A stretch of DNA of 64,000 nt from SIG565 sp045540055 (GTDB taxonomy: Bacteria; Bacillota; Clostridia; Oscillospirales; Acutalibacteraceae): assembly GCA_045540055.1 (NCBI GenBank), contig JAZQGO010000002.1, positions 1 through 64,000 of the forward strand, in the 5' to 3' direction. Position numbers and translations under genes: made by a program. Below are positions 26,506 to 34,559 of the stretch, piece by piece (within the stretch, counting starts at the first letter, position 1; each line of letters starts with the position of its first letter). Below the pieces are notes generated by a model. It ran no database searches and had not been told where the DNA came from. It saw only the letters and a list, made by a program, of their open reading frames with translations.

Positions 26506-26533
26506 AAAATGCCCCGAAATTTCGGGGCATTTT
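26506..26533. terminator. Bidirectional terminator
   Basis: A perfect 14-bp self-complementary stem (26506-26519 with 26520-26533) is flanked by A and T runs. It ends the microprotein transcript and the convergent ABC transporter operon. Confidence 0.85.
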
Positions 26534-26534
26534 T

Positions 26535-27317
26535 TTATAAAACTTTTGATAAAAATTCTTTAAGGCGCGGTGATTTTGGATTATTGAAAAATTCCTCGGG
26601 TGGTGCTTCTTCGGCGATAACGCCCTCGTCAACAAAGATTACCCTATCGGCAACCTCACGTGCAAAGCCCATTTCGTGAGTAACAACCACCATGGTCATA
26701 CCTGAATTCGCCAACTCCTTCATAAGCTCGAGAACTTCACCAACCATTTCGGGGTCAAGCGCACTTGTCGGCTCATCAAAAAGAATAACGTCGGGGTTCA
26801 TAGCCAAGGCTCTGACAATGGCAACACGCTGTTTTTGACCGCCCGAAAGCTGTGACGGATATGCGTCTGCCTTGTCCTGAAGTCCGATTCGCTCGAGCAA
26901 TTCCATTGCCTTTTTATAGGCTTCCTCTTTAATCTGCTTGGTGGTCTTACTAGCCTCAGCATCTGGATTTTTCATTTTGAGCTTACGCATACGTTTTTTC
27001 TCAACGTATATCGGCGCTAACATAATGTTTTGAATAACGGTTTTATTGTTAAAAAGATTAAAATGCTGAAACACCATTCCCATTTTTTGACGGTGGATAT
27101 TGATATCGACCTTCATATCGGCAATGTCTACACCGTTAAAGAAAATGTTACCTGAGGTCGGGTCCTCCATACAGTTAAGGCAACGCAAAAATGTAGATTT
27201 ACCCGAGCCCGATGCACCTATAACAACGACCTTTTCACCCTTATTGATATTAATGTTGATGCCCTTAAGCACCTCTAAAGAGCCGAAAGATTTTTTAAGA
27301 TTAACGACCTGAATCAC
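26535..27317 (-). CDS. Polar amino-acid ABC transporter, ATP-binding subunit
   Basis: The 260-residue GlnQ/HisP-type ATPase has Walker A GASGSGKST, the LSGGQKQR signature, Walker B VILFDEPTSALDPE and the His switch TH in VVVTHEMGF. An insertion of charged residues (about 113-140, RMRKLKMKNPDAEASK and onward) lengthens the helical domain relative to typical GlnQ, and its role is unknown. It overlaps the permease gene by 17 bases. Substrate is probably a polar or basic amino acid. Confidence 0.93.
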   Translation of the reverse strand: MIQVVNLKKSFGSLEVLKGINININKGEKVVVIGASGSGKSTFLRCLNCMEDPTSGNIFFNGVDIADMKVDINIHRQKMGMVFQHFNLFNNKTVIQNIMLAPIYVEKKRMRKLKMKNPDAEASKTTKQIKEEAYKKAMELLERIGLQDKADAYPSQLSGGQKQRVAIVRALAMNPDVILFDEPTSALDPEMVGEVLELMKELANSGMTMVVVTHEMGFAREVADRVIFVDEGVIAEEAPPEEFFNNPKSPRLKEFLSKVL

Positions 27318-28011
27318 TTTTCCTCAGACTCCTTTCCATTAGCTTTACAAGACCGCTTATAATAAGTACAAGAACAATGTAAATTATTGCCATAACAAGA
27401 TACGGTACCATAAATTCATAACTGTTTGAACCGATACGGTTAAATGCAACATATAGGTCGAGTGCGCCTACGAAGCTTACAACCGAGGTCTCTTTTATAA
27501 GGGTTATAAACTCGTTACCTAGGGTCGGCAATATGTTTTTAATTGCCTGCGGAATAACTATTGACAGCATAGTCTTTGAGAACGGGAGTCCCATAGCTCT
27601 GCCGCCCTCCATTTGACCGGGGTCGACTGACAGAATGCCGCCGCGCATTATTTCGGATATGTATGCGCCGGAGTTTAGTCCGAACACTGCAGTTGCAACC
27701 GTTACGGACGGCAAATTTATATTCATCAGAGGCAGTGCAACATAATATGATAAAAGCAACTGCACAACCATAGGTGTGCCTCTGAAAAAGGCGACGTAGA
27801 AGGTACATATACCATTTAAAACTCTTGGAAGCAGTTTATATTTAGGCAACACTCTTACAACCGCAATAAGCGTACCGATAACTATACCGATAACAAGACC
27901 TAAAACGGCAATTTGCAAGGTGTTTTGAAGACCTGTTAAAACCTCTTTATAACCGCCTTTATCGATAAAAACCTCAATAAAGCGTTCAATTTTTAAACCA
28001 AAATTACCCAT
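27301..28011 (-). CDS. Polar amino-acid ABC transporter, permease subunit
   Basis: The 236-residue HisM/GlnP-type permease has about five spans and the EAA loop EGGRAMGLPFSKTMLSIVIPQ that docks with the ATPase. The FFRGTPMVVQLLL block is typical of the His/Glu/Gln/Arg/opine family (TIGR01726). The core family has only one such permease gene here, so it probably forms a homodimer. It lies between the binding protein and the ATPase, with a hairpin separating it from the former. Confidence 0.93.
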   Translation of the reverse strand: MGNFGLKIERFIEVFIDKGGYKEVLTGLQNTLQIAVLGLVIGIVIGTLIAVVRVLPKYKLLPRVLNGICTFYVAFFRGTPMVVQLLLSYYVALPLMNINLPSVTVATAVFGLNSGAYISEIMRGGILSVDPGQMEGGRAMGLPFSKTMLSIVIPQAIKNILPTLGNEFITLIKETSVVSFVGALDLYVAFNRIGSNSYEFMVPYLVMAIIYIVLVLIISGLVKLMERSLRKSDSGR

Positions 28012-28031
28012 AAAAAATTCCCTCAGGATAA

Positions 28032-28061
28032 CAATAGCCTCACCTTACGGTGAGGTTATTG
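28032..28061 (-). other. Intercistronic hairpin between binding protein and permease genes
   Basis: A 13-bp stem with one G-T pair (28032-28044 with 28049-28061) and a four-base loop lies between two co-directional operon genes, without a T run. Such hairpins usually protect the 3' end of the upstream message and allow more binding protein than permease to be made. Confidence 0.6.
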
Positions 28062-28084
28062 CTAAAAATATAATTTACTTATAA

Positions 28085-28933
28085 TTATGCTACTTCGTTG
28101 ATAGCGTCAACAATAAACTTAGCGGGGTCAGAGTCAATGATAACGTAGTTAATGTTACCGTTGATAAGGTCTTGAACTGCGAGTGAGCCTGAACCGTAGC
28201 CCTTGCCCTCTACGTTGTAGCCATCGAAGCCCCACTCAGCATCACCCTCAACATAAAGGCCGCCTGTTGTACCGTTTTGATAGCCGATTTTTGTTGACTT
28301 GTCGAAGCCCTTAAGAATTGCAACAACTTCGTCGGTTGTCTTGCAGGCGTCAAATGTTGTGTCGTCGCCCTTAACGATGAGCTTCTGGTTAGCCTTGTAA
28401 TATGAGGTTGAGAATGTAACGTACTCTTCTCTCTCAGCATTAACGGTAAGACCTGCCATAGCGATATCGCATTTGTGCTGACCAACAGTTAAGCAAACAG
28501 CATCAAATTCCATATCCTTAATTACAAGCTCTTGACCGAGATAGTCGGCTAAAAGCTTAGCAATTTCCATATCGATGCCATAGAAGCTGTCGCCCTCTTT
28601 ATACTCAAAGGGAGCAAACTGTGCGTTTGTTGCAACAACGAGCTGCTCTTTTGAAGCATCTTCCTTAGCAGAAACTACTGCTGTGGGCTCGCCATCGCCA
28701 AAGTACTTGTCGCAAATAGTGTCGAATGTGCCATCCTTCTTAATCTTGTCAACAAACTCGTTTACCTTTGTAAGAAGCTCGGGCTGATTCTTGTCGACAC
28801 CGAATGCGTAATCCTCTTCGGTAAGATTGATGTCGATAATCTTTACCTTTGCTGCGGCGGGCTTGTTACCGCAACCGGCAAAACAAGCAACTACCAACAA
28901 AATTGCTAAACTCAATGCTAATAATTTTTTCAT
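28085..28933 (-). CDS. Amino-acid-binding lipoprotein (SBP family 3), apparently circularly permuted
   Basis: From ATG 28933 (GGAGG seven bases upstream) the product is 282 residues with a lipobox Cys21. Residues 97-282 read as the usual family 3 order: LVVATNAQFAPFEY at the front, GIDMEIAKLLAD, and IINYVIIDSDP-like (here INYVIIDSDP) near the end. The closing segment that normally follows is missing from the C-terminus. It appears instead at residues 29-79, before the core: KVKIIDINLTEEDYAFGVDK, then ELLTKVNEFVDKIKKDGTFD and DKYFG. A 17-residue polar linker joins it. This is what a circular permutation would give. It precedes its permease and ATPase. Confidence 0.88.
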   Translation of the reverse strand: MKKLLALSLAILLVVACFAGCGNKPAAAKVKIIDINLTEEDYAFGVDKNQPELLTKVNEFVDKIKKDGTFDTICDKYFGDGEPTAVVSAKEDASKEQLVVATNAQFAPFEYKEGDSFYGIDMEIAKLLADYLGQELVIKDMEFDAVCLTVGQHKCDIAMAGLTVNAEREEYVTFSTSYYKANQKLIVKGDDTTFDACKTTDEVVAILKGFDKSTKIGYQNGTTGGLYVEGDAEWGFDGYNVEGKGYGSGSLAVQDLINGNINYVIIDSDPAKFIVDAINEVA

Positions 28934-28966
28934 TGTTTTTCCTCCATTTAAAAATGTTGTGCATAT

Positions 28967-28995
28967 AATATAACACACCTTCCATAAAAATGCAA
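28967..28995 (-). promoter_or_regulatory. Promoter of the amino-acid ABC operon
   Basis: On the minus strand TTGCAT (28995-28990), a 17-base spacer and TATATT (28972-28967) lie about 35 bases before the start codon of the binding protein. Confidence 0.55.
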
Positions 28996-29185
28996 GTGTT
29001 TCGCATAAAAATTATTGTTTTTTTGAATTTTTATGCAATTCGACTATCGTTGAGGCATAATTATGCAATTATATGCGCAAAATATGCATATTTCAAAATG
29101 TTTTTTCGTAACAAACAGCTCTTGACCGTCGGTCGAATTTATGTTATACTAATCTACCACCCGAAAATATAAAGGAGGGATAACG

Positions 29186-29644
29186 GTGGATAACACAAAA
29201 ACCATAGCCACAAATAAAAAGGCGTTTCACGATTATTTTGTGCTTGAATCGTATGAAGCCGGTATCGCTCTGTCGGGTACCGAAATTAAGTCGATACGGC
29301 GCGGCGGCGTTAATCTTAAGGACGCTTGGTGCAGTGTCGATGCCGGTGAAATGATTATAAAGCAGATGCACATAAGTCCCTACGAACAGGGCAACATATT
29401 TAATAAGCCACCCACAAGAAATCGCAAGCTGCTTTTACACAAAAAAGAAATTATGCGTCTGCTCGGTCTTGTGCAGCAGCAGGGTATATCGCTCATCCCC
29501 TTGTCGCTGTATTTCAAAGGCTCGCTGGTTAAGGTACAGCTTGGTGTCTGCAAGGGTAAAAAGCTTTATGACAAGCGTGCGGTCGAAGCGCAAAAATCTG
29601 CCAATCGCGACATTCAACGTGCAATTAAAGAAAGTAATCAGTAA
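29186..29644 (+). CDS. smpB: SsrA-binding protein SmpB
   Basis: SmpB brings alanyl-tmRNA to stalled ribosomes. The 152-residue protein has the family order: N-terminal NKKAFHDYFV, an OB fold with AGIALSGTEIKSIRRGGVNLKD, and a basic C-terminal tail that would enter the decoding channel. The start is GTG 29186, seven bases after AAGGAGG. The tmRNA it serves is encoded 36 bases downstream, which is a common pairing. Confidence 0.96.
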   Translation: MDNTKTIATNKKAFHDYFVLESYEAGIALSGTEIKSIRRGGVNLKDAWCSVDAGEMIIKQMHISPYEQGNIFNKPPTRNRKLLLHKKEIMRLLGLVQQQGISLIPLSLYFKGSLVKVQLGVCKGKKLYDKRAVEAQKSANRDIQRAIKESNQ

Positions 29645-29680
29645 TATCACTATTCACTATTACCTATTGCTTCAATATAC

Positions 29681-30028
29681 GGGGGCGTAAAGGTTTCGAC
29701 AGGGATTTTGAACTAATGTAAGCGGGTAGCGGTGTGGGACCGCTTTAAAACTCACAACTTTTAAAAATAACTGACAAAAATACAGTTGCTTTAGCTGCCT
29801 AATTAGGCGGCTCATCCGACTACTGAGTACCGCGGCGGTAGAAGGGTGTCATTTAGCGGTGAACATGAATGTGTGAGAGCCTTGTAGCACATCACGAACT
29901 AAAGGCTACCGAAGTTGCAAAGTTGTTGCTTAATTTGCAGTCAAGGGAATACTTTTAAGCAACTTCACCCGAAGAAAGCGTTAGGAATAGATTTTTGGAC
30001 AGGGGTTCGACTCCCCTCGCCTCCACCA
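29681..30028 (+). ncRNA. ssrA: Transfer-messenger RNA (tmRNA)
   Basis: The 5' end gggggcg pairs with cgcctcc before the 3' ACCA, giving the tRNA-like acceptor stem. The T arm is ggggttcgactcccc (30002-30016). The tag frame is act gac aaa aat aca gtt gct tta gct gcc taa at about 29770-29802. By comparison with other clostridial tmRNAs, where translation resumes after ACT, the tag is probably Ala plus DKNTVALAA. The ALAA end is the usual ClpXP signal. Pseudoknot-type stems surround the tag. The CCA is encoded in the DNA. Confidence 0.95.
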
Positions 30029-30035
30029 AAAAAAT

Positions 30036-30069
30036 GAGAGCATCGTCGCAAGATGGTGCTCTCTTTTTT
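30036..30069 (+). terminator. tmRNA terminator
   Basis: GAGAGCATC (30036-30044) pairs with GATGGTGCTCTC (30052-30063), with a short bulge. A run of seven T follows. Confidence 0.8.
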
Positions 30070-30088
30070 AGTTTGTTGCAAGGGAGTC

Positions 30089-30237
30089 AAACCCGAGAGG
30101 GTTTGGGCGTTAAGAAAACAGTCCGGTGGACTGTTTTTAGCACAAAGCGGTGAAGTCCGGTACCGAACGCAGCGCGTTGGGTGGACAAGCCATTAGTATG
30201 CGAAGCAGACGGTCGACTCCCCTCGCCTCCACCAAAA
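30089..30237. repeat. Hairpin-rich remnant ending in a duplicated tmRNA 3' end
   Basis: Bases 30213-30237 (starting tcgactcccctcgcctccac) repeat 30007-30031, the tmRNA T-arm and CCA end, exactly over 25 bases. The interval has two hairpins: caaaccc/gggtttg (30089-30106) and a terminator-like aaaacagtcc/ggactgtttt (30115-30137). No coding frame is credible. The 3' end of ssrA is a classic tyrosine-integrase target, so this looks like the empty or decayed edge of a former insertion. Confidence 0.55.
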
Positions 30238-30256
30238 TGGAAAATGTCACCGACAT

Positions 30257-30297
30257 GATATGCACCCCAAAAGTTAGACGCTTTTGGGGTGCATATC
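30257..30297. other. 17-bp stem hairpin with IS3-like end motif
   Basis: gatatgcaccccaaaag (30257-30273) pairs perfectly with 30281-30297 around a seven-base loop. The left arm and loop read tgcaccccaaaagttagac, resembling terminal repeats of IS3-group elements as I recall them. It may be a remnant palindrome or just a terminator for the convergent DUF3021 gene. Confidence 0.45.
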
Positions 30298-30317
30298 AGT
30301 TGCAAGTCTTATTTATT

Positions 30318-30734
30318 TTATCTCAACCTTTCGTTAAGCTTCTGGCTTGAAGCTTTAAGGATGAAATACACTGTAAACCATATGACAAAATATAAAATCA
30401 CAAAAATCGCGGTGAATATAAGTATTACATTAAGGTCAAAGGGTATCCAAGTGTTTAGCAGATAACAGCCCACATAGGCTACATACAATAGTACGAAATG
30501 GCACAAAAGCGACCTGCACACCGACCAATGCTCAATCTGATTGAAGACACTCACTCCCGCCTGAATAAAGGCAAGAAAATAAACCGACACCACTCCTACA
30601 AGCACCTGAGTTGCATCAAGCGTAAAGCCCTCAATCGTTTTTGACAATATATAATATACAACGCTCAAGACAATCGGGCCAAGCCCCGAAAACACAAAGC
30701 CTCTGTGTAAAAACTCCTTTAAATATTTATTCAT
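30318..30734 (-). CDS. DUF3021 family membrane protein
   Basis: The 138-residue protein has four predicted spans (about 12-30, 42-62, 75-95, 100-122) and the short basic N-terminus of DUF3021. These proteins are nearly always encoded beside a LytTR regulator, as here. They are thought to act as membrane partners or anti-regulators of it. ATG 30734 is one base after the stop of the LytTR gene, so translation is coupled; the longer frame to 30761 would overlap that gene. Confidence 0.85.
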   Translation of the reverse strand: MNKYLKEFLHRGFVFSGLGPIVLSVVYYILSKTIEGFTLDATQVLVGVVSVYFLAFIQAGVSVFNQIEHWSVCRSLLCHFVLLYVAYVGCYLLNTWIPFDLNVILIFTAIFVILYFVIWFTVYFILKASSQKLNERLR

Positions 30735-30735
30735 A

Positions 30736-31164
30736 CTATAAACCCAACCTTTCTTTAACATTCTTTAATTGCCGACGCGAAATATAGTCGGTATAACCAT
30801 TTTTAAGTGTAATTTTCATTGAACCTCGAAAAGACGCATCAAACCGCTCAATTTTTGTGATACCAACGATGCAAGACTGATTTATCTTGATAAATTTATC
30901 ACCACACAGCCGTTCTAACTCATAGAGTCGACACCTCATTCGAAGCTTTTCGTTTTGTGTGGTAGCGTAGACTTTGTTATCCTCTACCGTAAAACAATAT
31001 ATATCGGTTAAATTGAGTTTAACGGTCTGGGTATCGTTATATCCTATCAGCTCTAAATCACTCTCGACCATCTGCTCTATTGCGCTTATCAGCGCGTTCT
31101 TTTCGTGAGTATATATGATTATTTCTTCGTCACGCTCTTTATCAATTATGACACTTAATTTCAT
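30736..31164 (-). CDS. LytTR-domain transcriptional regulator
   Basis: The 142-residue protein lacks a receiver domain. Its N-terminal 40 residues are of unknown role. The rest is a LytTR DNA-binding domain with VKLNLTDIYCFTVEDNKVYA, YELERLCGDKFIKINQSCIV and the closing NGYTDYISRRQLKNVKERLG. Start ATG 31164 follows AAGGAGG by seven bases. With the DUF3021 protein it forms the common stand-alone LytTR/DUF3021 unit that usually regulates its own operon, often together with a transporter. No other target is visible. Confidence 0.9.
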   Translation of the reverse strand: MKLSVIIDKERDEEIIIYTHEKNALISAIEQMVESDLELIGYNDTQTVKLNLTDIYCFTVEDNKVYATTQNEKLRMRCRLYELERLCGDKFIKINQSCIVGITKIERFDASFRGSMKITLKNGYTDYISRRQLKNVKERLGL

Positions 31165-31321
31165 ATGAACCCTCCTTTGAGTACATATTAGCATTCGATT
31201 TTTTGAATTTCAATACTATAAAAGTGTTTGGTAGCAAACACAGATGTATGCGGTAAAATTATAAAAAACGACGATATTACATTTTTAATTTAGGATCCGG
31301 TATTGTGAAATTATGGGAATA

Positions 31322-31350
31322 AAAAAATAAGCCCGTCGGGCTTATTTTTT
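31322..31350. terminator. Terminator overlapping the PAP2 stop codon
   Basis: aataagcccg pairs with cgggcttatt, with A and T runs on both sides. The right arm contains the stop codon of the minus-strand PAP2 gene. Confidence 0.75.
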
Positions 31351-32256
31351 TATTCCTAATTTACTAAACCATTTAAATGTCAGCGGCCAGACGGCGCCTG
31401 CAAAAAGCACCATACAGAAATACGTAATGCATCTGTACCACATATCACCTAAAAACAGACCGAACACGATATAGCCGAGTTCTTGAATAGCGAGGGTAAG
31501 ACCCAACCCGATAACCGTCTTAATTATTTGAGCCCACCAAACAGCCTTGGTGGAAAACCTAATAAACCTTAAATCGAGCTCGTAAACTACGGCAAAGCCA
31601 ACAACTGCGCCGAGCATCTTATAGGCGTTTTTAACCGCACTTAAAAAATTGGCGTTGCTTATATCGGTTTGGTATATCGGCTCGGTTATAATAACCTGCG
31701 CCACCGACCACAAGAGCATAACGGCCAAAAAGATACGCATAACATTGGGATTTTGGCGTGATTTTTCAATTATGGGATAAAAAGCAAACACAAGAATTGT
31801 TGCGAATATTATTGATACGCCGACATCCAGCGGTGTGTGTACGCCAAGGTACATTCTTGAAAAAGCAACCAGCGCGGCGACTGCTACGCATAAAATTCGC
31901 ACGAGGTTGCGCTTTGCAAAGCGTGCAATAGAGCCGAATATGCCAACCGCCGACTGAGTATGACCGCTCGGGAAGGAATAGCCTGTTGCCTCGCCTATCG
32001 CACTCTCGATAGGCTTAAAATTTGGGTCCTTTACCCAAGGTCTGTCAATCTTAAAGGTGACCTTTAAAAGCTGATTTAACTGCGTACCGACAAAACCGAC
32101 ACATAGCATATAATAGCCCTTGTACTTATCGACACACCAAAGTAGTATTACTGCAATAACAATAAAAAGTATTTCTTCGCCAAGGTGTGTTATTGTTGAC
32201 ATTAAAAAATTACACACGGGGTTTCTTAATTTTTCTAAAGCATATAAAAACTGCAC
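31342..32256 (-). CDS. PAP2-family membrane phosphatase
   Basis: The 304-residue protein carries the three PAP2 motifs: KIDRPWVKDP (KxxxxxxRP type), PSGHTQ, and SRMYLGVHTPLDVG with the catalytic His. They lie between membrane spans, so the active site faces the outside. About seven spans are predicted, more than minimal PAP2 enzymes. It may recycle undecaprenyl pyrophosphate or hydrolyse another lipid phosphate. GTG 32256 is chosen because AAGGAG lies nine bases upstream; the ATG at 32310 has no RBS. Confidence 0.88.
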   Translation of the reverse strand: MQFLYALEKLRNPVCNFLMSTITHLGEEILFIVIAVILLWCVDKYKGYYMLCVGFVGTQLNQLLKVTFKIDRPWVKDPNFKPIESAIGEATGYSFPSGHTQSAVGIFGSIARFAKRNLVRILCVAVAALVAFSRMYLGVHTPLDVGVSIIFATILVFAFYPIIEKSRQNPNVMRIFLAVMLLWSVAQVIITEPIYQTDISNANFLSAVKNAYKMLGAVVGFAVVYELDLRFIRFSTKAVWWAQIIKTVIGLGLTLAIQELGYIVFGLFLGDMWYRCITYFCMVLFAGAVWPLTFKWFSKLGIKK

Positions 32257-32430
32257 ATTATTCAACTCCTTATCACGTATTTTACCATAAATATTAAAAA
32301 ATGTAAACAAAACATTAATTTCTCGTACTTTACACGTTAAAATATTGACAATTTGTCATTTTAGCAATATAATGTATTTTACCCTATTTTTTAAACACGA
32401 GGGCTATTTATCCTTTTTAGGAGGTTAATT

Positions 32431-34524
32431 ATGGACAAGATTTTAATAATAACTACGGGCCTCGGTGCTTTAATTGCACTCTTATTCGCAATATTCACAG
32501 CCAAAAAGGTGCTTAAATTTTCCGAGGGAACAGATGCAATGAAAAAAATATCTGAAGCCATCAGAAAAGGTGCCAACGCATTCCTCAAAAGGCAATATAA
32601 AATTGTTCTTATCTTCTTTGGTGTTATGTTTGTAATACTTGGTGTAATGGCTTTCTTTAATCTATTAACACCCTACGTACCCTTTGCATTCATAACGGGC
32701 GGCTTCTTTTCTGCCCTTTCTGGCTTTATCGGTATGAAGATTGCTACCGCATCCAATGCCAGAACCGCCAACGCCTGCCGCGAGGGACTAAACAAGGGCT
32801 TGCGTGTTGCATTCTCTGCCGGCTCGGTTATGGGCTTTACAGTTGTAGGTCTTGGACTGCTTGATATTACAATTTGGTATTTGCTCCTACGCTTCGGCTT
32901 TAACTGTGGTGCATCTGAAATTACAAGCGCTATGATTACCTTTGGTATGGGTGCTTCATCAATGGCACTGTTTGCACGTGTGGGCGGCGGTATTTTCACC
33001 AAGGCTGCCGACGTTGGTGCCGACCTTGTTGGTAAGGTTGAGGCGGGTATACCCGAGGACGACCCGAGAAACCCCGCCGTTATTGCCGATAACGTTGGCG
33101 ATAACGTGGGTGACGTTGCAGGTATGGGTGCCGACCTTTACGAATCGTATGTTGGCTCTATACTCTCTGCTTGTGCTTTGGGTGTTGCCGCTTTTGCAGG
33201 AAAGCTCGAATTTGAAGCAATGGCACTGCCCATGATTATAGCCGCAGTCGGTATACTTTGCTCAATACTCGGCACATTTTTAGTAAAAACAAAAGAGGGT
33301 GCAACACAGAAAAACCTCTTAAAAGCACTCAGTCGCGGTACCAATTTCTCGGCAATACTAATCGCCATCGTTTCTTTACCGCTTGTATATTTCATTTTAG
33401 GTAAAGAAAATTGGTCCCTATACTTTGCAATTTTAGCAGGACTAATTTCAGGTGTTCTTATTGGTCAGTCGACCGAATATTTCACTTCGGACACATATAA
33501 GCCTACCCGAAAACTTGCCGCTTCTTCTGAGACAGGCTCAGCAACCATTATTATTAGCGGTTTATCGCTTGGTATGTTGTCTACCGCATTACCTATAATT
33601 ATTGTTGCCGCTTGCGTTTTAGTTGCATATTTCGTTTCAGGCGGTGCTACCTCTGCCACAATGGGTCTTTATGGTATAGCGCTCGCAGCAGTAGGTATGC
33701 TATCTACACTCGGTATTACACTTGCCACCGACGCATACGGTCCTGTTGCTGATAATGCGGGCGGTATTGCCGAAATGTCGGGACTCGAAAAGGAAGTAAG
33801 AGAGCGTACCGACGCGCTTGACGCTTTGGGTAACACAACCGCCGCTACCGGCAAGGGCTTTGCCATCGGCTCGGCGGCACTTACAGCCCTCGCTTTGATG
33901 GCTTCTTACATTGAAAAGGTTAAATCTACTACCGGCGGTGCCGAAAAAATTGCAGACCTTAGCATTATGAATCCTTCTGTGCTTATCGGTTTATTTATCG
34001 GTGCATGTCTGCCCTTTGTATTTGCCGCACTGACAATGGAATCGGTTGGACGTGCCGCACAAAGCGTTGTTAAAGAGGTAAGACGTCAGTTCCACGAAAT
34101 TACAGGCATTATGGAAGGTAAGACCGAGCCCGACTATGCAAGATGCGTTGACTTGTGCACTAAATCAAGTCTTGGCGAAATGGTTTTGCCCACCGTAGTT
34201 GCAGTTATTGTTCCTATTGCCACAGGCTTGTTGCTTGGTTGCACAGGCGTCGTTGGTATGCTGGCAGGTGCTACCGCAACGGGCTTCCTAATCGCAGTAT
34301 TTATGTCAAACTCAGGCGGTGCTTGGGATAACGCCAAAAAGCATATTGAGGGCGGCGTTTTCGGTGGTAAGGGTTCACAAAACCACAAGGCCGCAGTTGT
34401 TGGCGATACAGTTGGCGACCCCTTTAAAGATACGTCGGGTCCTGCCATCAACATTTTGATTAAATTGCTTTCAATGGTATCAATCGTATTTGCCGCAGTT
34501 GTTGTTAATTTCAGTTTGTTGTAA
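32431..34524 (+). CDS. hppA: Membrane-bound ion-pumping pyrophosphatase
   Basis: The 697-residue multispan protein hydrolyses pyrophosphate to pump H+ or Na+ across the membrane. The active-site loops are plain: DVGADLVGKVEAGIPEDDPRNP, NVGDNVGDVAGMGADL, and KKHIEGG with GDTVGDPFKDTSGP. The sequence GNTTAATGKG carries Ala at the position that is Lys in K+-independent enzymes, so it should be K+-dependent. Many such clostridial enzymes pump Na+, but the ion cannot be decided by eye. It would recover energy from biosynthetic pyrophosphate in a fermenting cell. Confidence 0.96.
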   Translation: MDKILIITTGLGALIALLFAIFTAKKVLKFSEGTDAMKKISEAIRKGANAFLKRQYKIVLIFFGVMFVILGVMAFFNLLTPYVPFAFITGGFFSALSGFIGMKIATASNARTANACREGLNKGLRVAFSAGSVMGFTVVGLGLLDITIWYLLLRFGFNCGASEITSAMITFGMGASSMALFARVGGGIFTKAADVGADLVGKVEAGIPEDDPRNPAVIADNVGDNVGDVAGMGADLYESYVGSILSACALGVAAFAGKLEFEAMALPMIIAAVGILCSILGTFLVKTKEGATQKNLLKALSRGTNFSAILIAIVSLPLVYFILGKENWSLYFAILAGLISGVLIGQSTEYFTSDTYKPTRKLAASSETGSATIIISGLSLGMLSTALPIIIVAACVLVAYFVSGGATSATMGLYGIALAAVGMLSTLGITLATDAYGPVADNAGGIAEMSGLEKEVRERTDALDALGNTTAATGKGFAIGSAALTALALMASYIEKVKSTTGGAEKIADLSIMNPSVLIGLFIGACLPFVFAALTMESVGRAAQSVVKEVRRQFHEITGIMEGKTEPDYARCVDLCTKSSLGEMVLPTVVAVIVPIATGLLLGCTGVVGMLAGATATGFLIAVFMSNSGGAWDNAKKHIEGGVFGGKGSQNHKAAVVGDTVGDPFKDTSGPAINILIKLLSMVSIVFAAVVVNFSLL

Positions 34525-34528
34525 AGTA

Positions 34529-34558
34529 AAAAGCAGTCATCAATTGATGACTGCTTTT
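34529..34558. terminator. Bidirectional terminator
   Basis: The sequence aaaagcagtcatcaattgat, continued by the complementary half, is self-complementary throughout (34529-34558). It lies between convergent hppA and the TIGR04002-like gene. Confidence 0.85.
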
Positions 34559-34559
34559 C

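Noticed and set aside
26174..26635. Minus-strand open frame with a Cys-rich repeat (CSDCYCSDCC-like), tempting as a metallothionein or peptide precursor
   Set aside because: It is the antisense of the Asn/Gln-codon repeats of the plus-strand microprotein and of tatD, has no RBS, and runs through a terminator.
30087..30305. Minus-strand frame across the duplicated tmRNA end
   Set aside because: It crosses three hairpins, has no RBS and is explained by repeat DNA.
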